This document shows positions 1-7,492 of a stretch of DNA of 9,781 nt, piece by piece. Position 1 is the stretch's first letter. Each line of letters starts with the position of its first letter. The notes under the pieces were generated by a model. It worked only from the letters and a program-made list of their open reading frames with translations, had not been told where the DNA came from and ran no database searches. This DNA comes from an uncultured Pseudomonadota bacterium (GTDB lineage: Bacteria; SAR324; NAC60-12), in contig CAJXDX010000058.1 of the NCBI GenBank assembly GCA_913052275.1, positions 1 through 9,781 of the forward strand, in the 5' to 3' direction. A program made the translations under genes and the position numbers.

Positions 1-917
1 TGGCTCAGTCAGAATACCTGCTTACTCGTTTAGTTGGATTATGGAAACACCTTGACAGAGAGCGAGGTGGAATAGGAGCATCGCGTGGAACAGGTGAAAA
101 GCAGATTGAAAAAGACAGACAATTTTTACGTCATAGAATCACACGCCTCAAGAGACAGCTTATAAAAGTAGAAAAAGAGCGTAAAACTCAGAAAAAAAGA
201 CGTTCGAATTGCTTGTGTGTCAGCCTGATCGGCTACACAAATGCCGGGAAATCCACATTAATGAACGCTCTTACCAATTCAGCTTTGTTAGTCGAGGATC
301 GCTTGTTTGCGACACTTGACTCAACTACAAGGCTTTTAGAAGAAGATTCACGACCCAAAGTTTTGCTCTCTGATACGGTAGGTTTTATCAGTAATCTTCC
401 TCATGAAGTGGTTGCTGCTTTTCGCTCTACACTGAGCATAGTCAAAGAAGCAGATTTGCTGCTGCAGATTATTGATGCAAGTGACAATATCGATGAACAT
501 ATGCAGACTGCCAATGATGTCTTACAAGATTTGGGAGCTGCATCTATACCGGTTATTAAAATATTTAACAAAACAGACAGGCTTACTCCAACACGAATGC
601 TGATGCTGGAGAAAATGTATCCTGAAGCAATCTTTGTTTCTGCAATAGAAGATAAACACAAAAAATCCGAAAAAACCTCAGATTTTGTTCACAAAATTAG
701 AAAACAGATACTGGTTTTCTTTGAAGAAAGAATGAAGACTGTGGAAATAAGGCTGGATTACCAGCACTGTCAGCAATTAGCAAACATTTATGAGTGGAGT
801 CGTGTTGATAAAATTGATTACCAGGAGCAGGGAATTATGATGACACTGACTGCAATTCCCCGGAATTTAGAACGTTTGCGTCATCATTTAGGTTCAAATA
901 TCACAGAAATGAGATGA
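1..917 (+). CDS. hflX: GTPase HflX, 5'-truncated by the window edge
   Basis: HflX is a cytoplasmic ribosome-binding GTPase of the Obg/HflX group, known to split or rescue stalled 70S ribosomes under stress. The reading frame is open from base 3 with no stop, giving 304 visible residues; by comparison with the family about 100 N-terminal residues lie outside. The visible part begins inside the HflX domain (LVGLWKHLDRERGGIG, then a Lys/Arg-rich coiled-coil linker up to about base 212). The G domain follows: G1 GYTNAGKST at 231-257, G2 threonine in ATLDSTTR, G3 DTVGF, G4 NKTD and G5 SA. The HflX C-terminal domain (VEIRLDYQHCQQL onward) is complete. A TTG at 213 is in frame but sits just before the P-loop, so it is not the true start. 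The family GPGETQLE motif reads GTGEKQIE here. Identity is near certain. Confidence 0.95.
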   Translation, partial: AQSEYLLTRLVGLWKHLDRERGGIGASRGTGEKQIEKDRQFLRHRITRLKRQLIKVEKERKTQKKRRSNCLCVSLIGYTNAGKSTLMNALTNSALLVEDRLFATLDSTTRLLEEDSRPKVLLSDTVGFISNLPHEVVAAFRSTLSIVKEADLLLQIIDASDNIDEHMQTANDVLQDLGAASIPVIKIFNKTDRLTPTRMLMLEKMYPEAIFVSAIEDKHKKSEKTSDFVHKIRKQILVFFEERMKTVEIRLDYQHCQQLANIYEWSRVDKIDYQEQGIMMTLTAIPRNLERLRHHLGSNITEMR

Positions 918-1030
918 TCAAAACGATGTTACATTCAGAACCATCAATACTGTACAAAATGAACAGCCATTTATTCTAGCTCAATACTAACTCAAACTTA
1001 TTGAAGCCAGCTATTTTATTCGTCATTCTG

Positions 1031-1045
1031 TAAATTTTCTAATAA
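1031..1045 (+). promoter_or_regulatory. possible promoter elements upstream of murA
   Basis: The 151-nt gap between hflX and murA is AT-rich and non-coding. TAAATTTT (1031-1038) resembles the Bacteroidota -7 element TAnnTTTG, and TAATAA (1040-1045) resembles a -10 box 23 nt before the murA ATG. No well-spaced upstream element was found for either. The gap makes an internal promoter plausible, but the sequence match is weak. Confidence 0.2.
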
Positions 1046-1068
1046 ACGAAATTAACAAAAAAACTTAC

Positions 1069-2355
1069 ATGCAAAAATTTATTGTGGAAGGGGGCGTAAC
1101 TCTTTCAGGCAGTATTACTCCTTCCGGCAATAAAAATGAAGCTCTGCCGGTGCTTGCCGCAGCTTTGATGGCTAATGAGCCAGTAATAATTCACAACGTA
1201 CCTGAAATACTGGATATTTCTATCATGAAAGACCTGCTTTCAGGTATTGGAGTGGTTATAAAACAATCTGATAAGCATTCATACCATATAGATCCGGGTC
1301 ATATTCATAATAATAATCCAGATCAAAAAAATGCAATTCGCATTCGTGGTTCATTCCTTTTGGCAGGGCCTCTCCTTGCCAGAAAAAAATCCGTTTTTTT
1401 GCCTGCTCCTGGTGGAGACAGGATTGGATTAAGACCTGTTCAAACACATCTTTCAGCTCTGGAAAAGCTTGGAACTAGGATTAATCTGAATGATAAAGGG
1501 TTTTATGAGATGGAAACTGATGGTCTGAAAGGAGCTGAGATTTATCTTGATGAAGCAAGTGTCATGGCTACAGAAAATTCAATCATGGCAGCAGTAACAG
1601 CACAAGGAAGAACCAACATATACAATGCAGCCTGCGAACCGCATGTTCAGGGGCTATGTAACTTTCTAGTTCAGCTGGGGGCAAAAATAGATGGTATCGG
1701 CAGTAATTTACTAATTATTGACGGTGTATCAGAACTATCTGGCGGTGAATACACAATTCAACCTGATCACACTGAAGTAGGTTCATTTATTGGGTTAGCA
1801 GCTGTGACAGGAAGTGAATTGCGGGTTAAAAATGCTGGAATAAATTATTTGCGCATGACAAGGCTGATGTTTGAAAAACTGGGTGTAGAAGTTAAAGTTG
1901 AAGGCGACGATATAATTATTCCAAAAAAGCAAAAACTTAAAGTCCAGAGAGACATTCCTGGAGGTATTCCAAAAATAGATGACGCACCCTGGCCCGGCTT
2001 CCCTGCGGATTTAACCAGCATTATGACAGTTGTAGCCACACAATGCGATGGAGCAGTTCTGATATTTGAAAAGATGTTTGAAAGTCGTTTGTTTTGGGTG
2101 GATAAGTTAATAGAAATGGGAGCGCAAATTATCCTTTGTGATCCACACAGGGCAGTGGTTTCCGGGCCAACTGCTCTCAAAGGAGCAAGGGTTTCATCTC
2201 CAGATATCAGAGCAGGTATGGCTTTGTTGATTGCGGCGCTTGGTGCTAATGGAATCACGGAAATACACAATATTGACCAGATTGACCGTGGTTATGAATC
2301 CATTGATGTGCGGCTAAATGCCTTGGGTGCCAAAATTCAGAGAGTAAACGATTAG
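1069..2355 (+). CDS. murA: UDP-N-acetylglucosamine 1-carboxyvinyltransferase (Asp-type)
   Basis: MurA transfers enolpyruvate from phosphoenolpyruvate to UDP-GlcNAc, the first committed step of peptidoglycan synthesis in the cytoplasm. The 428 residues match the full family length and cover both inside-out alpha/beta domains. Visible hallmarks are the N-terminal SGNKNEALP (K22, N23), the substrate-binding arginines in RIRGSF (R93) and IGLRP (R122), the general-base region PGFPADL (D314), R381 in SPDIRAG, and the C-terminal IDQIDRGYESID. The mobile-loop cysteine (Cys115 in E. coli) is replaced by Asp117 in PAPGGDRIG. This natural substitution is known to preserve activity while preventing fosfomycin alkylation. 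MurA is preferred over its relative EPSP synthase (AroA) because of the PGG loop and DRGYE motif. ATG 1069 fits the expected N-terminus, but its leader has no Shine-Dalgarno. The next gene starts 8 nt after the stop. Confidence 0.96.
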   Translation: MQKFIVEGGVTLSGSITPSGNKNEALPVLAAALMANEPVIIHNVPEILDISIMKDLLSGIGVVIKQSDKHSYHIDPGHIHNNNPDQKNAIRIRGSFLLAGPLLARKKSVFLPAPGGDRIGLRPVQTHLSALEKLGTRINLNDKGFYEMETDGLKGAEIYLDEASVMATENSIMAAVTAQGRTNIYNAACEPHVQGLCNFLVQLGAKIDGIGSNLLIIDGVSELSGGEYTIQPDHTEVGSFIGLAAVTGSELRVKNAGINYLRMTRLMFEKLGVEVKVEGDDIIIPKKQKLKVQRDIPGGIPKIDDAPWPGFPADLTSIMTVVATQCDGAVLIFEKMFESRLFWVDKLIEMGAQIILCDPHRAVVSGPTALKGARVSSPDIRAGMALLIAALGANGITEIHNIDQIDRGYESIDVRLNALGAKIQRVND

Positions 2356-2363
2356 AGGATTTA

Positions 2364-4823
2364 ATGAATAATATTGCGAATTTATCATTTGAACAAAAAA
2401 CGATTTTAGAGGAAGAACAGCAGCTTCTGCTTCAAGTGAAACAAGGTTTGTTGATGCATGCTGCTGAAGAGAAAAAAGGGGAAATAAGTAAATCACAATT
2501 GGAAAATATAATTGAACTTCGTGATTCTCTTACGGAGACTCTTCCTGAGGATGTACCTGCAGTCATGGCACAAATGGAACGTATGGTACTGCTTCACACA
2601 CAACAGGATTCGCAGAACACAGATTTCATCTTCAACCTTGACACTCCATATTTTGCACATATCCGTCTGAGAGAAAACAAGCGTGAGCGTGATTTACTGA
2701 TAGGGAACCAAAACTGCTTTTCCACACACTTGCCCTGTTCGATTGTTGACTGGAAAAACGCACCGATAAGTCAAATTTTTTATCGATATCGTGAAGGAGA
2801 AGAATATGTTGAAGACATAGGTGAGCGTGAGATAGAAGGGGAGCTGGTAACCAGAAGAATGTTACTCATAGAGAATGGGATTCTTATGAGGATAAACTGG
2901 CCTGGTGGAGTATTGGAATATTATTCACCAGATTCAACAAACTCTAAAAAATGGCATTTAATTACTCACAAAATACCACGACTGGAAAGTGGACAAGAAA
3001 AAATTCTGGATGAATTTCAATCATCTGAAGAGCAGGAAAATAAGACAAAAACAACTGCAAGTAAAAATTTTTCAGGATACAGAGTTGACAAACATCTAAG
3101 ACAAATTACTGCACTTGTTGATCCACAGCAATTCGAAATTATAACACACTCTGAATCCGGAATAGTTTTGATTCAGGGTGGTGCAGGTTCCGGAAAAACT
3201 ACAGTTGCGCTTCACAGACTGGCATATTTGATGTCAAATAAACCCCAGTATTTTAAACCGAAAACTGTGCTCCCGATAGTTTTCGGTCCCGCTTTAGCAA
3301 ACTATATGTCAAAAGTTTTACCTGCCTTGGGCGTTCATGGAGTGAGACCCCGGACGTATCATAAATGGGTATCAGGTCTGCGACGTCGTGCTTTGCCGGA
3401 ACTGCCTGGGAATTATGCCGAAAATACTCCAATGGACGTGATTGAATTAAAACGCCATCCATTGTGGCTTGAATACTATCGAGAAGAAGTACAGAAAAGG
3501 ACAAATAATTACAGGGAATTATTTGAAGAAAAACTTTCAAAAGTTGAAGGTGTGGAACTGGTGCTGAAGGCATGGGACTCAATGAAGGACGTACCATTAA
3601 TTCCCCGTTTAATTCGTTTGCTGCGCTGGTCAAAAGGTGAAGTTTCACTAAATAATATACCAAAGCTTTCCAGCATTAGAATGGAGAAACAACTGGAAAA
3701 TCTATTGGAACAAGCCTTTCCTGAATTGCAGGAAGCACCACATATATTGACGACTCAAATTTGGAACGATTGTCTTGTACGTAAAGAATTGTTATTTGAA
3801 ACAGTGGAGCGGCTCGCTCCTGGAGAATTTAGTGAAACACAACTTACTAGTGTTTGCACATGGGCAGTAAGACAATATCAAAAACGTCAGGAACTGGAAG
3901 AAGCTGTAGTAACTGAGCAGGAATTATCATCTGATCAGCATGAGGATTTAGAATCTGATAATTTGAATTTTATGGATGAGAAATCTTATTTAGATGAAGA
4001 AGATGATACACTTTTGCTTTTACTTTTCCAGCTTCTGATGGGGCCCATCAAACGTAAAAACGGCAGACAGCTTCTCTACACACATTTGATGCTGGATGAG
4101 GCTCAGGATTTTGGTGCACTTGAGTTTCAACTTTTGGTTAGTCTGACTCCTGCAAATAGGATTAGTGTAACATTGGCAGGAGATTTGGACCAGCGAATAA
4201 TGCTCGGGCGTAAACATGAAACATGGGAAGAGTCTTTGGGGCATCTGACATTGCCAGACGGTTCAAAACCTGATGTAACCGCTTTAGCACCTTTAAAAAT
4301 TGGTTATCGTTCAACAAACGAAATCATGATAGCAGCAAAAAATGTGATTGGGGAACATAGTGCGAACACAGAATGGCATTCAACCCGTCATGGTGCTCCG
4401 GTCGATGTTTTCCGATTCAGGGAGCGTGGAGCAATGATTGCCTTTCTTGCAGACACATTGAATGATTTAACTATTCGTGAACCTCTTGCAAGTGTAGCTG
4501 TATTGACACGCACTCCGGAAGCAGCTGAATTTATTTATGAAGGACTGAAGTTAACAGATCTTGCTGATTTTCGTATTATCAGGGAACAGGAATTTACTTT
4601 CACTCCAGGTATTGATGTGACAGATATAACGCAGACAAAAGGCCTGGAATTTGACTCAGTAATTATTGCTGATGCAGATGCTTCCACTTATGGTCCTGAT
4701 ATTCGTTCACGACAATTGCTTTATGTCGGCGTAACTCGTGCTTCGCACCAACTCTGGCTGCTGCATTGCGGTAATCCATCATCTTTGATTAAAGGAATCA
4801 AAGATGAATCGCAGCAAATTTGA
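2364..4823 (+). CDS. helD: HelD-like UvrD/Rep-family ATPase, putative RNA polymerase recycling factor
   Basis: This is an 819-residue superfamily 1 NTPase. Known HelD proteins bind RNA polymerase and use ATP to strip it from DNA. Residues 1-80 are helical and charged, as in the HelD N-terminal arm that enters the secondary channel. Residues 95-180 carry HelD-type signatures: PYFAHIRL, LLIG, SIVDWKNAPISQIFYRY, and an IEGELVTRRMLLIENG stretch. Motor motifs are Walker A GGAGSGKTT (272-280), DEAQD (578-582), GDLDQ (606-610), GYRST (647-651), TKGLEFD (758-764) and VGVTRA (788-793). The stretch between motif Ia and motif II (about 340-560) corresponds in position to the HelD-specific insertion and ends in an acidic segment (519-548). 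A GAGGA overlapping the murA stop may serve as the ribosome site. The VDW, PYF and motor features argue against UvrD, PcrA or RecB. Biochemical role here is inferred; the gene symbol is by family resemblance. Confidence 0.82.
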   Translation: MNNIANLSFEQKTILEEEQQLLLQVKQGLLMHAAEEKKGEISKSQLENIIELRDSLTETLPEDVPAVMAQMERMVLLHTQQDSQNTDFIFNLDTPYFAHIRLRENKRERDLLIGNQNCFSTHLPCSIVDWKNAPISQIFYRYREGEEYVEDIGEREIEGELVTRRMLLIENGILMRINWPGGVLEYYSPDSTNSKKWHLITHKIPRLESGQEKILDEFQSSEEQENKTKTTASKNFSGYRVDKHLRQITALVDPQQFEIITHSESGIVLIQGGAGSGKTTVALHRLAYLMSNKPQYFKPKTVLPIVFGPALANYMSKVLPALGVHGVRPRTYHKWVSGLRRRALPELPGNYAENTPMDVIELKRHPLWLEYYREEVQKRTNNYRELFEEKLSKVEGVELVLKAWDSMKDVPLIPRLIRLLRWSKGEVSLNNIPKLSSIRMEKQLENLLEQAFPELQEAPHILTTQIWNDCLVRKELLFETVERLAPGEFSETQLTSVCTWAVRQYQKRQELEEAVVTEQELSSDQHEDLESDNLNFMDEKSYLDEEDDTLLLLLFQLLMGPIKRKNGRQLLYTHLMLDEAQDFGALEFQLLVSLTPANRISVTLAGDLDQRIMLGRKHETWEESLGHLTLPDGSKPDVTALAPLKIGYRSTNEIMIAAKNVIGEHSANTEWHSTRHGAPVDVFRFRERGAMIAFLADTLNDLTIREPLASVAVLTRTPEAAEFIYEGLKLTDLADFRIIREQEFTFTPGIDVTDITQTKGLEFDSVIIADADASTYGPDIRSRQLLYVGVTRASHQLWLLHCGNPSSLIKGIKDESQQI

Positions 4824-4846
4824 GTTCATAGAAATATAACATTAAA

Positions 4847-6112
4847 ATGCAGCCGATTATTAACAATCAAATAAGTGAATTAAAAGAATCAGCAACATTA
4901 TCGATTAATCAGCATGCGATAAAATTGCTCAATGAGGGCAAGGATATCTGTCACCTGGGATTTGGTGAATCACCTTTTCCTGTGCCTGATCCAATGCAAA
5001 CAGCCCTGAGGGAAAATTCGCATCGCAAGCAATACATTACTGGTAAGGGATTACCAGAATTAAGAAAAGCAGTTGCTGATTTTTTTCAAACACAATTTGG
5101 CTATAATTACACTGCTGAAAATATATTTATTGGTCCAGGCAGTAAAGAGATGATTTTTCAGCATGTTTATCTGCTGGAAGGGCCACTAATGGTCCCCTCA
5201 CCCAGTTGGGTCAGTTATGGTCCGCAGGCGGCGATTCGTTCGAAAACATTCATTCCAATTCCTACTGACATTAATAACGGATACAGGTTACAGGCTGAAG
5301 AGTTGGATAAAACATTTTCCAACCAAATATTTCCACAATCTATTCTGATTCTTAATAATCCTAACAATCCAACTGGAAGTGTTCATTTACCTGAAGAATT
5401 GAGCGATTTAGCGGAAGTTTGCAGGAAACGCAGAGTGATAGTGATTTCTGATGAAATTTATGGACTGACAAAATTTGGGAAAAAACCCTTCGAAGGAATT
5501 GCTAAATATTATCCTGAAGGCACAATTACTACAAGCGGCATTTCAAAGGCATTTTCAGCAGGGGGGTGGCGTCTTGGTTTTGCCATGATTCCGCATGAAT
5601 TAGATGAAATAGTGCCTGCACTTAGTGCATTTGTTAGTGAGACATTCAGTTGTGTAAGTGCTCCGGTACAGCATGGTGCTCTTCCCGCGTTCAAAGATTA
5701 TGAATCTGTCAGGAAACATGTTGAGCTATGCCGTGATATACATGAAGCTGCAGGAGAATTTTTGCATCAAAGGTTTTTGGAGATAGGATTGAATTGCCCA
5801 AAACCACAAGGGGCTTTTTATTTGTTTCCAGATTTTGAAAATTTTAAAGATAAACTGAACTCCCGAGGTATTCATACAAGTACTGCATTAACGGAACGTC
5901 TATTAAATGAAGCAGGTGTTGCCCTGCTTCCAGGTTCAGATTTTTATTTGCCCGATGAATTTCTCGGGGTGCGTGTTGCCAGTGTGGATTATAATGGAGA
6001 ACAGCTTCTGAAGGACTTCCCTGTGAGCACAAAGCTTAATCAGGAGTTGAAAGCCAGTCTGTTTCCTAAATTAGCTGATGCATGTGCAAGAATTGAAATG
6101 TGGCTTAAATAA
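4847..6112 (+). CDS. class I/II PLP-dependent aminotransferase, substrate unknown
   Basis: The 421 residues form a fold-type I aminotransferase of the aspartate aminotransferase family, acting in the cytoplasm on amino acid and 2-oxo acid pairs. Visible residues are the PLP phosphate-binding turn GPGSKE (96-101), LNNPNNPTG (169-177) with the cofactor-contacting Asn174, SDEIY (201-205) with the pyridine-nitrogen Asp202 and Tyr205, the Schiff-base lysine K234 in SGISKAFSAGGWRLG, and R376 in LGVRVAS for the substrate carboxylate. All key catalytic residues are present, so it should be active. The N-terminal LGFGESPFPVP and QYITGKGLPELRKA match the usual substrate-entry segments. Sequence alone does not separate aspartate, aromatic, alanine or kynurenine specificity. 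It starts 23 nt after the HelD-like gene and is probably the last gene of that unit. No Shine-Dalgarno is visible before ATG 4847. Confidence 0.9.
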   Translation: MQPIINNQISELKESATLSINQHAIKLLNEGKDICHLGFGESPFPVPDPMQTALRENSHRKQYITGKGLPELRKAVADFFQTQFGYNYTAENIFIGPGSKEMIFQHVYLLEGPLMVPSPSWVSYGPQAAIRSKTFIPIPTDINNGYRLQAEELDKTFSNQIFPQSILILNNPNNPTGSVHLPEELSDLAEVCRKRRVIVISDEIYGLTKFGKKPFEGIAKYYPEGTITTSGISKAFSAGGWRLGFAMIPHELDEIVPALSAFVSETFSCVSAPVQHGALPAFKDYESVRKHVELCRDIHEAAGEFLHQRFLEIGLNCPKPQGAFYLFPDFENFKDKLNSRGIHTSTALTERLLNEAGVALLPGSDFYLPDEFLGVRVASVDYNGEQLLKDFPVSTKLNQELKASLFPKLADACARIEMWLK

Positions 6113-6160
6113 AAATCTCACATTCCCAATATTTCCTTTATTTTCAGTATGATGTGTAAA

Positions 6161-6188
6161 TTGCATTAGCATAAATTTCTGATAAAAC
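6161..6188 (+). promoter_or_regulatory. possible sigma70-like promoter upstream of bactofilin gene
   Basis: TTGCAT (6161-6166) and TAAAAC (6183-6188) are separated by 16 nt in the 190-nt AT-rich gap before the bactofilin gene. The spacing is reasonable but both hexamers are imperfect, and the start codon lies about 115 nt downstream. The rest of the gap shows no gene or clear structured RNA. Confidence 0.2.
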
Positions 6189-6302
6189 TAAAAAAAACTT
6201 ACCTCATTTAATTTTATTTTTTGCAGGGAAGAAATACGGGCACCTTTCATGCAGAATATCCTTTGATCCTTCATTTTCAATACACATTACACAAGGTTTA
6301 AA

Positions 6303-6641
6303 ATGAAACTGGTTAAAGGATATCTGGGACCTGATTTTCAAATGGAAGGCAACCTTTCAAGCAGTGATAGCATAAGAATAGACGGCACTTATATTGGAAT
6401 GGTGTCAAGTGAACATTCGGTAACAGTAGGTGCTTTGGGAAAAGTTAAAGGACAAATCGAGGCTCCTTTGATTCAAATAGATGGACTGGTTGAGGGTAAG
6501 CTAAAGGCCTCAAGGCTTTTAGAGGTTTTGACAAATGCTCGAATAGAAGGTGACATTTTCACACCGTCCGGCGGGTTGAAATTTTTGATTGGTGGAGAAT
6601 TTAAGGGGAATTTTTTTGTGATTTCTACAAGTCAGAACTGA
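6303..6641 (+). CDS. bactofilin family (polymer-forming cytoskeletal) protein
   Basis: Bactofilins (DUF583) assemble without nucleotide into beta-helical filaments, often at the inner membrane, where they position cell-wall or polarity factors. This 112-residue protein is essentially the bare domain. Gly-hydrophobic-Gly turns recur every 15-19 residues: IDGTYIG (26-32), GALGKVKG (43-50), IDGLVEGKL (59-67), ARIEGDI (79-85) and GGEFKGN (97-103), as expected for a right-handed beta-helix. There is no transmembrane segment; the short N-terminal tail (MKLVKGYLGPDF) resembles the membrane-targeting or capping tails of the family, though that role is not shown. The usual Pro-rich C-terminal tail is almost absent. 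An AAGG six bases before ATG 6303 is a weak ribosome site. It is an apparent single-gene transcript with its own gap upstream, converging on the - strand gene 27 nt away. Family assignment is firm; cellular role is not. Confidence 0.9.
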   Translation: MKLVKGYLGPDFQMEGNLSSSDSIRIDGTYIGMVSSEHSVTVGALGKVKGQIEAPLIQIDGLVEGKLKASRLLEVLTNARIEGDIFTPSGGLKFLIGGEFKGNFFVISTSQN

Positions 6642-6647
6642 CTTTTT
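6629..6647 (+). terminator. weak intrinsic terminator overlapping the bactofilin stop codon
   Basis: AAGTCA (6629-6634), loop GAAC (6635-6638) and TGACTT (6639-6644) form a perfect 6-bp stem, and a run of five T (6643-6647) follows on the + strand. The stop codon TGA (6639-6641) lies within the 3' arm. The stem has only two G-C pairs and there is no T-run on the - side, so it would act on the bactofilin transcript only. Confidence 0.4.
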
Positions 6648-6668
6648 AAAACAATCAAAATTATAAAT

Positions 6669-7295
6669 TCAAACAGCCCGATTTATAAGCGGGGAATTTA
6701 CCTTTTGACTGATATTCTGAGTCACCTTTGCAGAAGATGATTGAACTGGATTTTCTAAATTTGGTGCAGATTCAGATAAAATTTTCCCTTCATGTTTTGC
6801 AGGTGAGGGCTGCAACGCTGGCTGTGCAGTGTAAGTCTTAGGTGCAGGTTTGTTGTCGGTCCGCATTAAATCTGCAAATTCTGGTACTCTCAAAAATTTC
6901 AGCAATACCGTATTCTTATCTTCATTTCTAATATCATTCTTGATCATCTCAGGGATATCATCTAAATCATCCAATTCCAGCATTTTCAGTTCAGGAAGTT
7001 TCATCAGCATTTGCCTGTCTGCTTCTGTCATTGCATCAATCTGTTTTTTTATTGCCCCTGCAAACCCTTCAATAGCTGCATCTGGAAGTTTGTTCTGAAT
7101 CAACAAATTTTCAACTCTGGAGAGAACCTTTAAGTATTGTGAAGTTTCATTTTTTGCCGCTCCTTTTTCTGATCCGTGTTCATCAAATTTAGGAGAATGA
7201 ATTGAGGGACTATTGGAAGCAGGTATTTCTTTGCTTCTTACCTGTCTCTCCAGACCAGTTTGTTTTTCAGGAATTGGATTTGATGTAACCTGCAT
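6669..7295 (-). CDS. hypothetical protein, helical acidic core with Pro/Ser-rich disordered ends
   Basis: I do not recognise this 208-residue protein. Residues 1-48 (with PIPEK, PASNSPSIHSP) and 148-208 (PAPKTYTAQPALQPSPAK, then Ser/Asn/Gln-rich) look disordered. Residues 50-147 look like a compact all-helical domain: SQYLKVLSRVENLLIQ, AAIEGFAGAIKKQIDAMTEADRQMLMKLPEL, an acidic LDDLDDIPEMI, and VLLKFLRVPEFADLM. No signal peptide, transmembrane segment, cysteine or enzyme motif is visible. It is judged real because the acidic/lysine-rich composition reads as soluble protein on this strand, while the opposite frame gives only Ser/Phe/Ile-rich nonsense. ATG 7295 is the first plausible start; no Shine-Dalgarno is seen. 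It converges on the bactofilin gene and diverges from the methyltransferase gene. An adaptor or scaffold role would fit its architecture but is speculation. Confidence 0.75.
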   Translation of the reverse strand: MQVTSNPIPEKQTGLERQVRSKEIPASNSPSIHSPKFDEHGSEKGAAKNETSQYLKVLSRVENLLIQNKLPDAAIEGFAGAIKKQIDAMTEADRQMLMKLPELKMLELDDLDDIPEMIKNDIRNEDKNTVLLKFLRVPEFADLMRTDNKPAPKTYTAQPALQPSPAKHEGKILSESAPNLENPVQSSSAKVTQNISQKVNSPLINRAV

Positions 7296-7406
7296 GATTA
7301 ATTGATTTGGTGCATCAAGGTTTTATATTTTTCATTGAGTGGGATTTTATGCACTTTTTGAGATTATTTCTGAAATTCAATATTTAAGCCATAGGGTTTT
7401 TTAAGA

Positions 7407-7420
7407 TTTAAAATTTTAAA
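7407..7420. repeat. 14-bp AT-only palindrome in the divergent intergenic region
   Basis: TTTAAAATTTTAAA is a perfect inverted repeat located 73 nt before the methyltransferase start and 112 nt before the - strand gene start. It could be a regulator site or a bend or UP-like element, but an AT-only palindrome in an AT-rich spacer can arise by chance. Confidence 0.3.
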
Positions 7421-7448
7421 CTGTCTCAAACTTGATCTACTTTAGCGG

Positions 7449-7477
7449 TTAGCTGATAATTAGTTGTTCAATATAAT
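7449..7477 (+). promoter_or_regulatory. possible promoter of the methyltransferase gene
   Basis: A perfect TATAAT lies at 7472-7477. With 17-nt spacing the -35 position reads TTAGCT (7449-7454), which matches TTGACA at only three of six positions. The inferred start of transcription is close to 7484, leaving a leader of only about 9 nt before ATG 7493, so this may be chance in AT-rich DNA. Confidence 0.25.
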
Positions 7478-7492
7478 GGGGTATAAAATTAA

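Noticed and set aside
213..917. TTG at 213 as the start of hflX
   Set aside because: The frame is open to the window edge and encodes recognisable HflX-domain residues upstream; a start here would remove everything before the P-loop.
1845..2270. 141-residue - strand frame opposite murA
   Set aside because: It lies fully within an unmistakable murA and shows no family features.
3253..3663. 136-residue - strand frame opposite the HelD-like gene
   Set aside because: It overlaps a well-supported coding region and has no domain signature.
2364..4823. phage-defence or Zorya/Gabija-type UvrD helicase
   Set aside because: The N-terminal HelD signatures and housekeeping neighbours (murA, hflX, aminotransferase) argue against a defence island, and there is no partner nuclease gene nearby.
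6113..6302. small gene or structured RNA in the gap before the bactofilin gene
   Set aside because: I saw no frame with a convincing protein, no strong hairpin and no known riboswitch features.
6850..7098. 82-residue + strand frame inside the - strand hypothetical gene
   Set aside because: Its Ser/Phe/Ile-rich composition is the expected antisense shadow of an acidic, Lys-rich coding strand; it has no leader signal or recognisable motif.
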